A model generated the notes under the pieces. It was not told where the DNA came from, did no database searches, and worked only from the letters and a program-made list of their open reading frames with translations. Positions 31,888 to 40,738 of a DNA stretch of 45,063 bases are shown here, piece by piece (position 1 is the first letter of the stretch; each line of letters starts with the position of its first letter). Source of the DNA: Myroides injenensis M09-0166 (GTDB lineage: Bacteria; Bacteroidota; Bacteroidia; Flavobacteriales; Flavobacteriaceae). The stretch covers positions 1 to 45,063 of the forward strand of contig NZ_BAEX01000017.1 in NCBI RefSeq assembly GCF_000246945.1, written 5' to 3'. The translations under genes were made by a program, and so were the position numbers.

Positions 31888-32589
31888 TTAAATTAAAATA
31901 TCACTTTCTAAGTCTGATTTCTCAATTGTAAATTTAAAATTGAGTTTGTGCATTAGTTCCAAAACTAATTTTTTATACCAATTTTCTGACTTAGGGTGTA
32001 TGTAGATCTTTTCAATTAATTGATTGATATCAATATTTATTTTTACTCCTTCGTTTATATGTAAATTTAGAGGTGTTACATCTGATATTACACGCACTTC
32101 TTTTTCATATTGAAAACTCTTTCTTTTAAATAAAAAAGGGAAAAAGTCATCTTCAAAAGGAATGTATTCTTTTTTATAATCAATATAGTGAACTTCTCCA
32201 ATATGTTGATCTACTCTTGTTTCAGAGTTTAGAGCTTCTTTTAGTCGTCCAATAGTTGACTGTATGGCTAAGCCTTCATTGTTTTTTGTAAAGATTTGCC
32301 ACATTGCAAACGATTCATACTCGTTTATATGCCAACTACTAACTACTACATTCTTTCTCTTTTGTTTATACTGATCTAAAAATGTAGGGTTGTCTGCACT
32401 AATACGTTTGATTTCTTCATAAGTAGGCTCACTAAAAGTACCTTCATATTGATCCTCAAATTTATCAGAGCGTGACATAAACATTTTGTTGGATAATAAT
32501 AAATCCAAAAACTTAGACAGATCCATATACTTCCAAATGATTGTATTGGGATCTGTTGGTAATTTTATATGCTCATTTTCTCTAAACAT
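31888..32589 (-). CDS. DUF2971-family protein
   Basis: A 233-residue soluble protein. The N-terminal part NTIIWKYMDLSKFLDLLLSNKMFMSRSDKFEDQYEG, here seen as WKYMDLSKFLDLLLSNK and SRSDKFEDQYEG, and the later SSWHINEYESFAMWQIF and YEKEVRVISD segments fit the DUF2971 family pattern. No signal or membrane segment is visible. Biochemical function is unknown. The start codon shares one base with the stop of the ABC exporter gene (TAATG), so translation is probably coupled, and pncB follows after nine bases. Families of this kind are often seen as isolated accessory genes, so a fixed place in a housekeeping operon is notable. Confidence 0.78.
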   Translation of the reverse strand: MFRENEHIKLPTDPNTIIWKYMDLSKFLDLLLSNKMFMSRSDKFEDQYEGTFSEPTYEEIKRISADNPTFLDQYKQKRKNVVVSSWHINEYESFAMWQIFTKNNEGLAIQSTIGRLKEALNSETRVDQHIGEVHYIDYKKEYIPFEDDFFPFLFKRKSFQYEKEVRVISDVTPLNLHINEGVKINIDINQLIEKIYIHPKSENWYKKLVLELMHKLNFKFTIEKSDLESDILI

Positions 32590-34418
32590 TAATCTAATGT
32601 TTGTAGTGAAACTAACTTAGAATATGTACCATTTTGACTCATTAATTCTTGATGTGTACCTTGCTCAATTATTTTACCTTTTTGCATTACTACAATCAAA
32701 TCTGCATTTTGTATTGTAGATAGTCGGTGAGCAATGACAATAGATGTTCTATTTTTCATCATATTCTCCAATGCTACTTGAACAAGTTTCTCACTTTCAG
32801 TATCAAGTGCTGAGGTCGCTTCATCAAGAATCATAATAGGAGGGTTTTTTAATACGGCTCTTGCAATAGAAAGACGTTGCTTTTGACCTCCGGATAGCTT
32901 ACTACCTGCATCTCCAATATTTGTTTCTATACCATCAGGTAAGTCCTTGACAAATTCATAGGCATTAGCAATTTTTAATGCTTCTATAATTTCCTCGTCA
33001 GTTGCGTTTTCTTTACCGATTAATAAATTGTTTTTTATAGTATCGTTAAATAAGATGCTGTCTTGTGTAACAAGTCCTATCAAGTCTCTTAAATCATGGA
33101 TATCTAAATCTTTAATCTCTTGTGAATCAACTTTTATTGTACCACTTTCAATATCCCAAAAACGAGTTAGTAAGTTAGCAATTGTACTTTTTCCACTTCC
33201 AGATTGCCCAACTAAAGCTACAGTTTTTCCTTTTGGAATAGTAAGGGTAAAATCTTTAAGTACTAATTCATTCTCATATTTGAAAGAGATATTCTTTATA
33301 TCAATTTCATTTTCAAAAGATGTTTTATGTACTGCATCTGGTTTTGAAGTAATTGGGTTTTCTTCTTCTAATATTTCTAACACTCTTTCTGCAGCAGCAT
33401 TTCCTCTTTTTAAACTATAAGAAGCTTTAGACATTGCTTTTGCTGGAGTTAAAATATTATAAGCCATCCCAATATAAGCGATAAATGAAGCACCAGTAAG
33501 TGACCCTTCTCCCAATACTAAATGTCCACCATAAACTAATAATACAGCTATAGTTACTATACCTAAAAATTCACTTAATGGGGAAGATAAGTTCTGACGA
33601 TTTAGAATAGTATTGTTTAACTCATAAAAAGTTTGAGTAGAGTTTTGAAACTTATTATTGAATTTTTTCTCGGAATTAAAACTTTTAATAACGCGTAATC
33701 CAGCTAAAGATTCTTCAATAATAGATAAAAAGTAACCTTGTTCTTTTGATGCTTTTTGAGAGCTCTTTTTTAGCGTTTTACCAACTTTTGATATAATAAT
33801 CCCTGATACTGGAACAAAGATAAATACAAAAATAGTTAACTGTGTACTTATTGCAAACATGGTAACTATTGTAAAAATAATCGTAAGAGGCTCTCTTACT
33901 ACTACTTCTAAGATGGATAAAAAGGAGTGTTGTATTTCTAATACATCTGATGTGATTCTTGATATTACATCACCTTTTCTTTTTTCTGAGAAGAAAGATA
34001 AGGGCAGATCAAGAGATTTTTTGTACATCGCATTACGAATATCTTTTAGAACTCCATTACGTAAGAAAGTAATGAAGTACATCGCCCAATAATTAAATAA
34101 GTTTTTAAGAAGGAACAATGATATTATCAATGCAGCTAACCACATTAAGGTATTCTGAGCACCATACTCATCAGAATGCTGCGTTAAGTAAAACGACATT
34201 ATGTCTTGTAAATAATCCTTCGCATGACTAAAACCTGTGTAAATTGGCTTTTCTGTTACGGGTTTTTCATCACCAAATAAAACAGTAAGCATTGGAATCA
34301 GTGCAACAAAAGACAATGCACTGAACAGTGCATATAGGATATTAAAGAATATATTTAGGTAAGCGTAAGTCTTATAAGGTTTCGCAAAGCGAATAATCTT
34401 CTTGAAGTATTCGTTCAT
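32589..34418 (-). CDS. ABC exporter, MsbA-like half-transporter
   Basis: A 609-residue fusion of a six-helix transmembrane domain (residues about 20-345) and an ABC ATPase. Walker A GQSGSGKST begins at Gly404 (Lys410); the signature is LSGGQKQR, Walker B is IMILDEATSALD and the H-loop His is in IVIAHRLSTI. Homodimers of this type export lipids, peptides or drugs; MsbA-like lipid A flipping is the housekeeping possibility. The first extracytoplasmic loop is long (about residues 48-90), as often seen in Bacteroidota members. It is first in a run with DUF2971 and pncB. Confidence 0.9.
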   Translation of the reverse strand: MNEYFKKIIRFAKPYKTYAYLNIFFNILYALFSALSFVALIPMLTVLFGDEKPVTEKPIYTGFSHAKDYLQDIMSFYLTQHSDEYGAQNTLMWLAALIISLFLLKNLFNYWAMYFITFLRNGVLKDIRNAMYKKSLDLPLSFFSEKRKGDVISRITSDVLEIQHSFLSILEVVVREPLTIIFTIVTMFAISTQLTIFVFIFVPVSGIIISKVGKTLKKSSQKASKEQGYFLSIIEESLAGLRVIKSFNSEKKFNNKFQNSTQTFYELNNTILNRQNLSSPLSEFLGIVTIAVLLVYGGHLVLGEGSLTGASFIAYIGMAYNILTPAKAMSKASYSLKRGNAAAERVLEILEEENPITSKPDAVHKTSFENEIDIKNISFKYENELVLKDFTLTIPKGKTVALVGQSGSGKSTIANLLTRFWDIESGTIKVDSQEIKDLDIHDLRDLIGLVTQDSILFNDTIKNNLLIGKENATDEEIIEALKIANAYEFVKDLPDGIETNIGDAGSKLSGGQKQRLSIARAVLKNPPIMILDEATSALDTESEKLVQVALENMMKNRTSIVIAHRLSTIQNADLIVVMQKGKIIEQGTHQELMSQNGTYSKLVSLQTLD

Positions 34419-34445
34419 ATGTTGTTTGAATATAGGGAATAAAAG

Positions 34446-34471
34446 ATAGACTGGTATTTCTACCAGTCTAT
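34446..34471 (-). terminator. terminator of the phosphoglucomutase gene
   Basis: TAGACTGGTA (34447-34456), loop TTTC, TACCAGTCTA (34461-34470); on the minus strand followed by TCTTTTATT. It lies between pgm and the ABC exporter. Confidence 0.8.
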
Positions 34472-34475
34472 TCTA

Positions 34476-36203
34476 TTAGTTTAATTTCATTTCTTTAATG
34501 ATATCCTGAATTTTCTGGTCTAGTACTTTTTCTGTTTCTTTTACTTCTGAAAGATTGTGAAGTGGTTCGTTTACACTGAAATAGAATTTAATCTTAGGTT
34601 CAGTACCACTTGGTCTAGCAGCTATTTTAGTACCGTCTTCTAGGTAGTAGATTAACACATTAGATTTAGGAACTGTGATGGTTTCTACTTCCCCTGTTAT
34701 TAGATTTTTAGCTTCACTGCTTTGATAATCTTCAACACAAACTACGCGTTGACCAATTATTTCAGTCAATGGATGTTCTCTTAAGTCTACCATCATCTGC
34801 TTAATTTCTTCTGCTCCAGAAATACCTTTCTTAACAATAGAGATTAAATGCTCTTTATAGAATCTATTATCAATATATAGATTCATTAATTCTTGGTAGA
34901 AAGAACTTCCTGCAGCCTTAGCGATAGCAGCAATTTCGCAAACTAATAGAGTAGAAGCAACAGCATCTTTATCTCTTACTGCATCACCTACCATAAATCC
35001 AAAGCTCTCTTCACCACCTCCGATAAATTTTTGATTAGGACACTCATTGATGAATTTAGCAATCCATTTAAAACCAGTCAAACCTACTTTACACTCTACA
35101 CCATAGCTTTCTGCTAAATCCAACATCATAGGAGTAGAAACAATCGTAGATCCAATAAATTCATTTCCTTTAAATCCTTTATTGCGTTTCCATTGTTCTA
35201 ATAAGAATCCTGTCATCATAACCATTGTTTGGTTACCATTAAGAAGGATCATTTTTCCATCTAAATCACGAACTCCAATACCAATACGGTCAGAGTCAGG
35301 GTCTGTACCAATTACAATATCAGCACCTTTTTCATCAGCTAACTCTAAAGCCATTTTTAATGCCTCAGGTTCTTCAGGATTTGGCGATTTTACTGTAGGG
35401 AAATCTCCATTTGGTTCAGCTTGTTCTTTTACAATATAAACATTTTCATATCCAGCAGCTTCTAGAACTCTTGGGATTAATTTGATAGATGTTCCATGCA
35501 ATGAAGTATAAGCTATTTTTAAACCATCTTTTACTGATTGTGGTGTGTCGAAACTTGCGTTTAAAATTGTAGAATCAATAAATGCTTTGTCTAGATCTTC
35601 GCCAACATAAGTGATTAGGCTATCATTACCATTGAAGTTTATCTCACTATAAGTTAGTTTGTTTATTTCATCTATAACAGCTGCATCATTTGGAGGCACT
35701 ATTTGACCACCATCTTGCCAGTACACTTTATATCCATTATATTCTGGTGGATTGTGTGATGCAGTCAATACAATACCTGCATTACAACCATAATATCTAA
35801 CAGCAAAAGAAAGTTCTGGTGTAGGACGCATCTCAGAGAATAAATAAACCTTTATTCCATTTGCAGTAAATACATCTGCTACTACTTTAGCTAATTCTTG
35901 ACTATTATGACGACAGTCAAAGTTGATCGCTACTTTCCATTCTTCATTTGGAAAAGATTGCTTAATATAATTAGAAAGTCCTTGAGTGTTTTTTCCTAAA
36001 GTATATTTATTGATACGGTTAGTACCAATTCCCATTATTCCGCGCATACCGCCAGTACCAAATTCTAAGTTTTTGTAAAAACTATCTTTTAGTAAAGCTG
36101 GATCAGTATCAATCATTTTTTGTACTGCATGTTGAGTCTCTGTGTCAAAAGGAGCAACTAACCATTGTTCTGCTTTTGCTAAGATTTCTTTTTCTACTTG
36201 CAT
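34476..36203 (-). CDS. phosphoglucomutase / phosphomannomutase family enzyme
   Basis: Alpha-D-phosphohexomutase of 575 residues. The phosphoserine is Ser149 in TASHNPPEYNGYKVYW; the metal loop is GTDPDSDRIG; the sugar-specificity loop is GGGEESFG; the phosphate-binding region is RPSGTEPKIKFY. The length and GTGGMRG segment near residue 49 match the long PGM2-like group that can act on glucose, mannose or pentose 1-/6-phosphates, so the exact substrate is open. It starts 20 bases after the GT2 gene, and so lies in one transcript with it; sugar phosphates for surface glycans are a plausible connection. Confidence 0.92.
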   Translation of the reverse strand: MQVEKEILAKAEQWLVAPFDTETQHAVQKMIDTDPALLKDSFYKNLEFGTGGMRGIMGIGTNRINKYTLGKNTQGLSNYIKQSFPNEEWKVAINFDCRHNSQELAKVVADVFTANGIKVYLFSEMRPTPELSFAVRYYGCNAGIVLTASHNPPEYNGYKVYWQDGGQIVPPNDAAVIDEINKLTYSEINFNGNDSLITYVGEDLDKAFIDSTILNASFDTPQSVKDGLKIAYTSLHGTSIKLIPRVLEAAGYENVYIVKEQAEPNGDFPTVKSPNPEEPEALKMALELADEKGADIVIGTDPDSDRIGIGVRDLDGKMILLNGNQTMVMMTGFLLEQWKRNKGFKGNEFIGSTIVSTPMMLDLAESYGVECKVGLTGFKWIAKFINECPNQKFIGGGEESFGFMVGDAVRDKDAVASTLLVCEIAAIAKAAGSSFYQELMNLYIDNRFYKEHLISIVKKGISGAEEIKQMMVDLREHPLTEIIGQRVVCVEDYQSSEAKNLITGEVETITVPKSNVLIYYLEDGTKIAARPSGTEPKIKFYFSVNEPLHNLSEVKETEKVLDQKIQDIIKEMKLN

Positions 36204-36223
36204 AATAATAATTTTAGTGTTTG

Positions 36224-37180
36224 TTAAAAACCGCGTTGTTCCGCGATTTTATATCTATTACTGTTAGATTTCGTTTTAAGTATCATTTCTCCTATAAAAC
36301 CAGCTAAGAATAATTGAGTTCCAATTATCATTGTGGTAAGTGAAATGTAGAACCAAGGATCGTTTGTCACTAATATTGCTGGTTCACCAATATATAATTT
36401 GTACAGTTTTCGAATACCAATAAATAATGCGGCTATAAAACCGATTCCAAACATTAGAACGCCCATTGCTCCAAAAAAGTGCATAGGACGCTTACCGAAT
36501 TTAGCTAAAAACCATATGGTAATTAAATCTAGGAAACCATTTATAAAACGGCTCATACCGAATTTAGTGGTTCCATATTTTCGAGCTTGATGTATTACTA
36601 CTTTTTCACCAATTTTTGCATATCCTTCATTTTTTGCTAATACTGGTATATAGCGATGCATCTCTCCATATACTTCTATGTTTTTTACTACATCTTTTCG
36701 ATAAGCTTTTAATCCACAATTGAAGTCATGTAAGTACACACCTGAAGTTTTTCTGGCAGCCCAATTAAAAAGTTTTGAAGGAATATTTTTAGCTATAACA
36801 GAGTCATATCTTTTCTTCTTCCATCCAGAGACTAAGTCATAGTGTTCCTCCATAATCATATTATAGAGTTCAGGTATCTCATCAGGGCTGTCTTGTAAAT
36901 CAGCATCCATTGTGATAATCACATCTCCTTCTACTTCTAAAAATCCAGCGTGTAATGCTTGTGACTTTCCAAAGTTACGTTGAAAACGGATACCTTTTAT
37001 ATGAGAATCGTCATAGGAAAGCTTAGAAATTATATCCCAGGACTGGTCTGTACTACCATCATCTATGAATAGAACTTCATAACTGTATTGATGCTTTTGC
37101 ATTACTTTAGTAATCCAAGCATATAATTCAGGCAAAGATTCTGCTTCATTTAGTAAAGGGATGACAATAGATATATTCAT
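36224..37180 (-). CDS. membrane-bound family 2 glycosyltransferase (DPM1/GtrB-like)
   Basis: A 318-residue enzyme with an N-terminal GT-A fold and two C-terminal transmembrane helices (about 232-258 and 270-300). Motifs are VIPLLNEAESLPEL, DDGSTDQSW, DADLQDSPDE (Asp92-Asp94, metal/nucleotide site) and GFxxxxGD-like LEVEGDVIITMD. The architecture is that of dolichyl-phosphate mannose synthase-like or GtrB/ArnC enzymes that load a sugar on polyprenyl phosphate for transfer outside the membrane. It sits between DUF4199 and phosphoglucomutase genes on the same strand. Sugar and lipid are unknown. Confidence 0.92.
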   Translation of the reverse strand: MNISIVIPLLNEAESLPELYAWITKVMQKHQYSYEVLFIDDGSTDQSWDIISKLSYDDSHIKGIRFQRNFGKSQALHAGFLEVEGDVIITMDADLQDSPDEIPELYNMIMEEHYDLVSGWKKKRYDSVIAKNIPSKLFNWAARKTSGVYLHDFNCGLKAYRKDVVKNIEVYGEMHRYIPVLAKNEGYAKIGEKVVIHQARKYGTTKFGMSRFINGFLDLITIWFLAKFGKRPMHFFGAMGVLMFGIGFIAALFIGIRKLYKLYIGEPAILVTNDPWFYISLTTMIIGTQLFLAGFIGEMILKTKSNSNRYKIAEQRGF

Positions 37181-37245
37181 TACTGTTAAGGTCTTGTCTA
37201 GTTAATATACTTCTTTAAAATATTAAAGATATAAACTTAGTGAAA

Positions 37246-37803
37246 TTATTTTTCTGATTTTTCTTTTGGTAAAGGCTGCATAAATTCTGACTTATTTCTA
37301 AAAATAGCAGCTAATAAAAAACCTAGTATACAATATTTTAATATACTTCCTGCCCAAGCAAATATTTGTGCTTTAAATGTAAAAGGGTTAGATTCTTTAG
37401 CTTGTTCTAATTTTGCAATTCTATCATCATCTACTAGACCGATCGCATCAATACGCTCTACAGCCATTTGATATAAAGTTTCTCTTAGGCTATCTTGTGC
37501 TGTAGGGTCGGCTACAGTGAATAATAAATAATAAATAGCCATATTGGCTGTAACTCCAATAGCAATATAGATAAGGTAAGGAGTGAAAATATCTTTAAAG
37601 GTAATATATCCACCAGCTGCTTTTTTACTAATAAGCATACAAGCTACTGCTAAGACTATAGTTACTCCAATATTTAAAAAACCTAAAGGTAAACTAGTAA
37701 ATAGACTTTGATCAGTATAAAATACGATACAGTCAAATAGCAAATAATACAATGCTAAAATTAAACCAAATCTTATTCCAATTTTATTTATCGAATTTTT
37801 CAT
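37246..37803 (-). CDS. DUF4199-family membrane protein
   Basis: A 185-residue protein with four hydrophobic helices (about 9-28, 40-60, 73-93, 148-170) and a polar loop at about 100-147. This matches the DUF4199 family, common in Bacteroidota next to GT2 glycosyltransferases. Function is not known; the fixed neighbourhood suggests a partner role with the lipid-linked glycosyltransferase. A -7 box TATATTTG lies at 37834-37827 (minus strand). Confidence 0.82.
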   Translation of the reverse strand: MKNSINKIGIRFGLILALYYLLFDCIVFYTDQSLFTSLPLGFLNIGVTIVLAVACMLISKKAAGGYITFKDIFTPYLIYIAIGVTANMAIYYLLFTVADPTAQDSLRETLYQMAVERIDAIGLVDDDRIAKLEQAKESNPFTFKAQIFAWAGSILKYCILGFLLAAIFRNKSEFMQPLPKEKSEK

Positions 37804-37826
37804 TATTTATTTTCAATATTAAGTTA

Positions 37827-37834
37827 CAAATATA
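37827..37834 (-). promoter_or_regulatory. -7 box of the DUF4199-GT2-phosphoglucomutase unit
   Basis: TATATTTG on the minus strand, 23 bases before the start codon. No clear -33 TTG. Confidence 0.5.
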
Positions 37835-38353
37835 CTAAAAATAAGCCTTAGACTTCTGCGTAGAATCAGAGAATATTAACACTATTACAATCTCTAAATG
37901 TTGTAGAATAGTAAAAAGATTATTTATTTTTTCAATTTATTATTCTGGTAAATATTCTTATTTGTGATTAATTGTTTTAAAGGTCTTTTAGAATAAGGTT
38001 TTGAAAAAATACTGAAGCCTATTTTTATAGCAAAGTCTAAAAAAAAATGATTTAATAATCAGATTTAAATAGGTGATGAATTCTTGTTTTTTTAAACAGT
38101 AGTTTGTTTGCATGTTTAGTGAAAGAATGTAAGATAGTTAGGAGTGAAGTCGTCTTAACTCTTGTAAAATAAAGAGGGGGTCTAGAAATTTAAAAAATCT
38201 AAAAAGTCAAGGTTACTTCATCTTATTATCGCTTATCCAATTCATAACAATCATTTTATTTTTAAAAGGTGTTTTTTGAATAGAAGTACTTAAAAAAATT
38301 CTTGGAATAAGAGATTTCTTATATGCCTTTATTACTATAGAGGATATGATTTT

Positions 38354-38452
38354 TTCAACAACGCGTCAACAGTTCTTCAAGATTCCTTCAACAAATAGCC
38401 CTCTATATGGAGCAATCATGGGGAAGTGTTGAAGAAGTGTTGAAGGATTTCG
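38354..38452. repeat. 11-base-phased repeat array in inverted orientation
   Basis: Four direct heptamers on the plus strand, TTCAACA (38354), GTCAACA (38365), TTCAAGA (38376), TTCAACA (38387), each exactly 11 bases apart. After a 33-base centre containing CTCTATATGGAG there are two copies of the inverse, TGTTGAA (38427 and 38438), also 11 bases apart, with identical 11-mers TTCAACACTTC on the minus strand. An 11-base period is one DNA turn and not a multiple of three, so it suggests a protein-binding or structural DNA element rather than a coding repeat. Function unknown. Confidence 0.7.
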
Positions 38453-38484
38453 CTCTAATGCTTATGAATAGTGGCTTTAGCAAG

Positions 38485-38534
38485 CATTACGATTTTACCT
38501 TAAAATGATTGTTTTTAAGGTAATGTGTTGTAAT
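38485..38534. repeat. hairpin in the gene-free interval
   Basis: TTACCTTAAAA (38495-38505) pairs with TTTTAAGGTAA (38512-38522), and an outer pair ATTAC / GTAAT (38486-38490 and 38530-38534) extends it. No T tail follows directly. It could be a structure linked to the neighbouring repeat array. Confidence 0.5.
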
Positions 38535-38770
38535 ATAGTTAGATATGTTTTTTTTGAATTAAAAAAAAGTGAGGTAGTTTTTATTTTAGTTAGATAGTTA
38601 AAGTGTTTGCTGAAAAACTCATAGCCTATTGATATATAAAGGATATATTGGGTATAGAAATCTATAGTGAATACATACCTAATCAATTAACGAATCCAGA
38701 GATCTCTCTATAAAGATTATTGTATTAATGATGACGCTGATACAGCAGATTTAAATAGTTAAGTATAATC

Positions 38771-38820
38771 CATAAAAAAAGACACTTTCCTTATTTATCA
38801 GAAAAGTGTCTTTTTTATGG
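38771..38820 (-). terminator. terminator of the S37-type peptidase gene
   Basis: AAAAAAGACACTTT (38775-38788) pairs with AAAGTGTCTTTTTT (38803-38816), followed on the minus strand by a T run and ATGG. Confidence 0.85.
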
Positions 38821-38828
38821 ATATAGAA

Positions 38829-40115
38829 TTATTTGACAGGTTTTAGATTTGACATTTTTTCTAAAGTATCAAAAAAGTCTTTCTGCATATTAGGTGACAT
38901 ATTTTTTACTCTTGCTTGTCCATGATTTTTTTTAGGAAGGACGTAAGATTTAGAATTTACTTTTTTGGTAGGGATGACCATTGATGCACTCCATGTATCT
39001 GTTTCTCCATAAACATAAAGTATATTGTTTGCTTTTTCATCTAACCAAGTTTTTACTTTCTTGATTAATTTGTCATCAAAACTACTATATGATGTACCTT
39101 CAGGCATGAAAGTAGCTAAAGGGTTTGAAGTAAAGCTAACATATTTTTTAAATGGAGTAATATCATAACCGTAATACCCTAATTGTGTACCTGCTTGATA
39201 ATAATGAGAAGCATATTTATTTATATCTCTGTCACTGAAGAAATCAATATTACTTATACTTAAAAAATATTCTGTTAATTCATCTATATTATCAGTAGCA
39301 GGAATAAGTTCACAAGAATGTCCTGATTGCCAAAAAGCAAAACTATATTCTAGTACTGCATATTCAAACGCTTTTTCTAATGATCCTATGTAGTCAAAGG
39401 TAAGATTGGCTCCTTTCGCGTACCAATTAAGTTTTTCTAGGATTGCTTCTTTATTTTCAAATAATTGAATTTGTATTTTTTGAATTTTATCACGACAACT
39501 TTTATCACCCACTTGATTTAAAAAGCTGTAGATTCTTGGTTCTTCTAGCGATTGATTAAAGGGTGCTACATAAGGGATTGAGACATCTACATCATTGGGA
39601 TAGAAGTAGCGGTAATAGATAGTAGTTTGCCCTCCTTTACTAATACCTGTACTGATCCATTTTCCTTTATATAATTCCTTAAATAATTGATTGATTTCAT
39701 GTAAATCGCCGGTAACTTGTTCCATCGTTAAGTATTGCCAAGGTTTGCCTTCTGGAATAGATTCACCAAAATATCTGTGTTCAATATTCAAATAGTTACT
39801 TTGAAGATAATCGACCATTTCACTTGCTCTTACATATAAATCATAACCATTAGTCTCCATTATTGTTGGCTGTTCAAAACCTCTGTGATAGAAATGTACT
39901 TTTTGATAAAAGAATCCTTTTGATTCATCGTTATGGTCAATAGGTTGTTTTATTTTTAATTCATATACTAGATAAGAATCATCTTTTGAATCAAGTTGGT
40001 GAAAAGTGACGTTTTTTAAATTGTATAATGCTTGTTCAACAGCTTTTTTATCTGGATGAGCTAAGGTTAGTATTGTAATTAATAAAAATACAATTGTAGT
40101 TAGTTTTTTAAACAT
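38829..40115 (-). CDS. secreted serine peptidase, S37 (PS-10) family
   Basis: A 428-residue exported peptidase. The start is taken at the ATG at 40115, giving the signal peptide MFKKLTTIVFLLITILTLA; an upstream in-frame ATG at 40175 would place the promoter box (40155-40148) inside the gene. Nucleophile Ser159 lies in GISKGGQTT, followed by the family-typical YYRYFYPNDVDVSIPYVAPF (seen as YYRYFYPNDVD and PYVAPF); the acid is in YGETDTWSA and the His in KKNHGQA. S37 enzymes of Streptomyces remove tripeptides from protein N-termini; the specificity here is unknown. It stands alone. Confidence 0.84.
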   Translation of the reverse strand: MFKKLTTIVFLLITILTLAHPDKKAVEQALYNLKNVTFHQLDSKDDSYLVYELKIKQPIDHNDESKGFFYQKVHFYHRGFEQPTIMETNGYDLYVRASEMVDYLQSNYLNIEHRYFGESIPEGKPWQYLTMEQVTGDLHEINQLFKELYKGKWISTGISKGGQTTIYYRYFYPNDVDVSIPYVAPFNQSLEEPRIYSFLNQVGDKSCRDKIQKIQIQLFENKEAILEKLNWYAKGANLTFDYIGSLEKAFEYAVLEYSFAFWQSGHSCELIPATDNIDELTEYFLSISNIDFFSDRDINKYASHYYQAGTQLGYYGYDITPFKKYVSFTSNPLATFMPEGTSYSSFDDKLIKKVKTWLDEKANNILYVYGETDTWSASMVIPTKKVNSKSYVLPKKNHGQARVKNMSPNMQKDFFDTLEKMSNLKPVK

Positions 40116-40147
40116 AGTTTTTTGATATAAAGTTGGTTTTAAGTTAT

Positions 40148-40176
40148 CAAAGATAAAGTTGTTGGCGAAAATCAAA
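40148..40176 (-). promoter_or_regulatory. promoter of the S37-type peptidase gene
   Basis: TTTG (40176-40173), 17 bases, TATCTTTG (40155-40148) on the minus strand, about 33 bases before the ATG at 40115. It decides the start. Confidence 0.6.
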
Positions 40177-40320
40177 AATATAAAAGTGTTAAATTGCGAA
40201 TTTGTTGATATACTTAGATTTAGATAGTGCTAAAATGGTAGCTAAGTAATAATGCTTTATTGGAATATTCGATAAGAGAACAGATTGAAGTATAGCATAA
40301 AAATAAAATTGAAATACTTA

Positions 40321-40350
40321 TTTGAAAATTCAATATTAGTTGTAAATTTG
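40321..40350 (+). promoter_or_regulatory. promoter of rpmE2
   Basis: TTTG (40321-40324), 18 bases, TAAATTTG (40343-40350). Initiation would fall near 40357, leaving a leader of about 108 bases, long for this genome. Confidence 0.7.
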
Positions 40351-40356
40351 CAATCT

Positions 40357-40464
40357 GAATAAAAAATAATTTAACAATAAAAAAGTTATCCGACATTTAT
40401 ATCTTTCTTGAGAAATAGAAAGCCGCAAAGTGAAAGGTAGCTCAAAATTTAAAACAGGTTTATC
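40357..40464 (+). promoter_or_regulatory. long 5' leader of rpmE2, possible autoregulatory RNA
   Basis: The leader allows alternative pairings, CTTTC (40403-40407) with GAAAG (40418-40422), or TTGAG (40408-40412) with CTCAA (40441-40445). Ribosomal protein L31 leaders that bind L31 are known in other phyla. A purine-rich stretch with GGTAG lies about 25 bases before the ATG. Whether L31 binds this RNA is not known. Confidence 0.35.
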
Positions 40465-40716
40465 ATGAAAAAAGGTATTCACCCAGAAAATTACAGATTA
40501 GTAGCATTTAAAGATATGTCTAACGAAGACGTATTCATTACAAAATCAACAGTAGATACAAAAGAAACTATCGAAGTTGATGGAGTGGAATACCCAGTGT
40601 TCAAAATGGAGATCTCTCGTACATCTCACCCATTCTACACAGGTAAATCTAAACTTATCGATACTGCAGGACGTATTGATAAATTCAAAAACAAATATGC
40701 TAAATTCAAAAAATAA
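40465..40716 (+). CDS. rpmE2: ribosomal protein L31, type B
   Basis: An 83-residue protein of the large ribosomal subunit, near the central protuberance and the bridge to the small subunit. It begins [17 protein letters not shown] and contains the [20 protein letters not shown] motif (seen as [11 protein letters not shown] and GRIDKF), typical of the type B form. There are no cysteines, so it is a zinc-free variant that does not depend on zinc supply. It is transcribed alone with a long leader and a clear terminator. Confidence 0.97.
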   Translation: MKKGIHPENYRLVAFKDMSNEDVFITKSTVDTKETIEVDGVEYPVFKMEISRTSHPFYTGKSKLIDTAGRIDKFKNKYAKFKK

Positions 40717-40738
40717 TTTTAGAATTTACTACAATAAT

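Larger units (their letters stand above)
37835..38770. other. long gene-free interval
   Basis: About 940 bases with no credible coding frame; several short frames occur but lack family likeness. It contains the phased repeat array at 38354-38444 and a hairpin at 38485-38534. I see no tRNA-like fold and no mobile-element gene. Confidence 0.5.

Noticed and set aside
38495-38686. Minus-strand frame of 63 codons in the gene-free interval
   Set aside because: No family likeness, no -7 box close by, and it includes the hairpin 38485-38534; low-complexity residues suggest chance.
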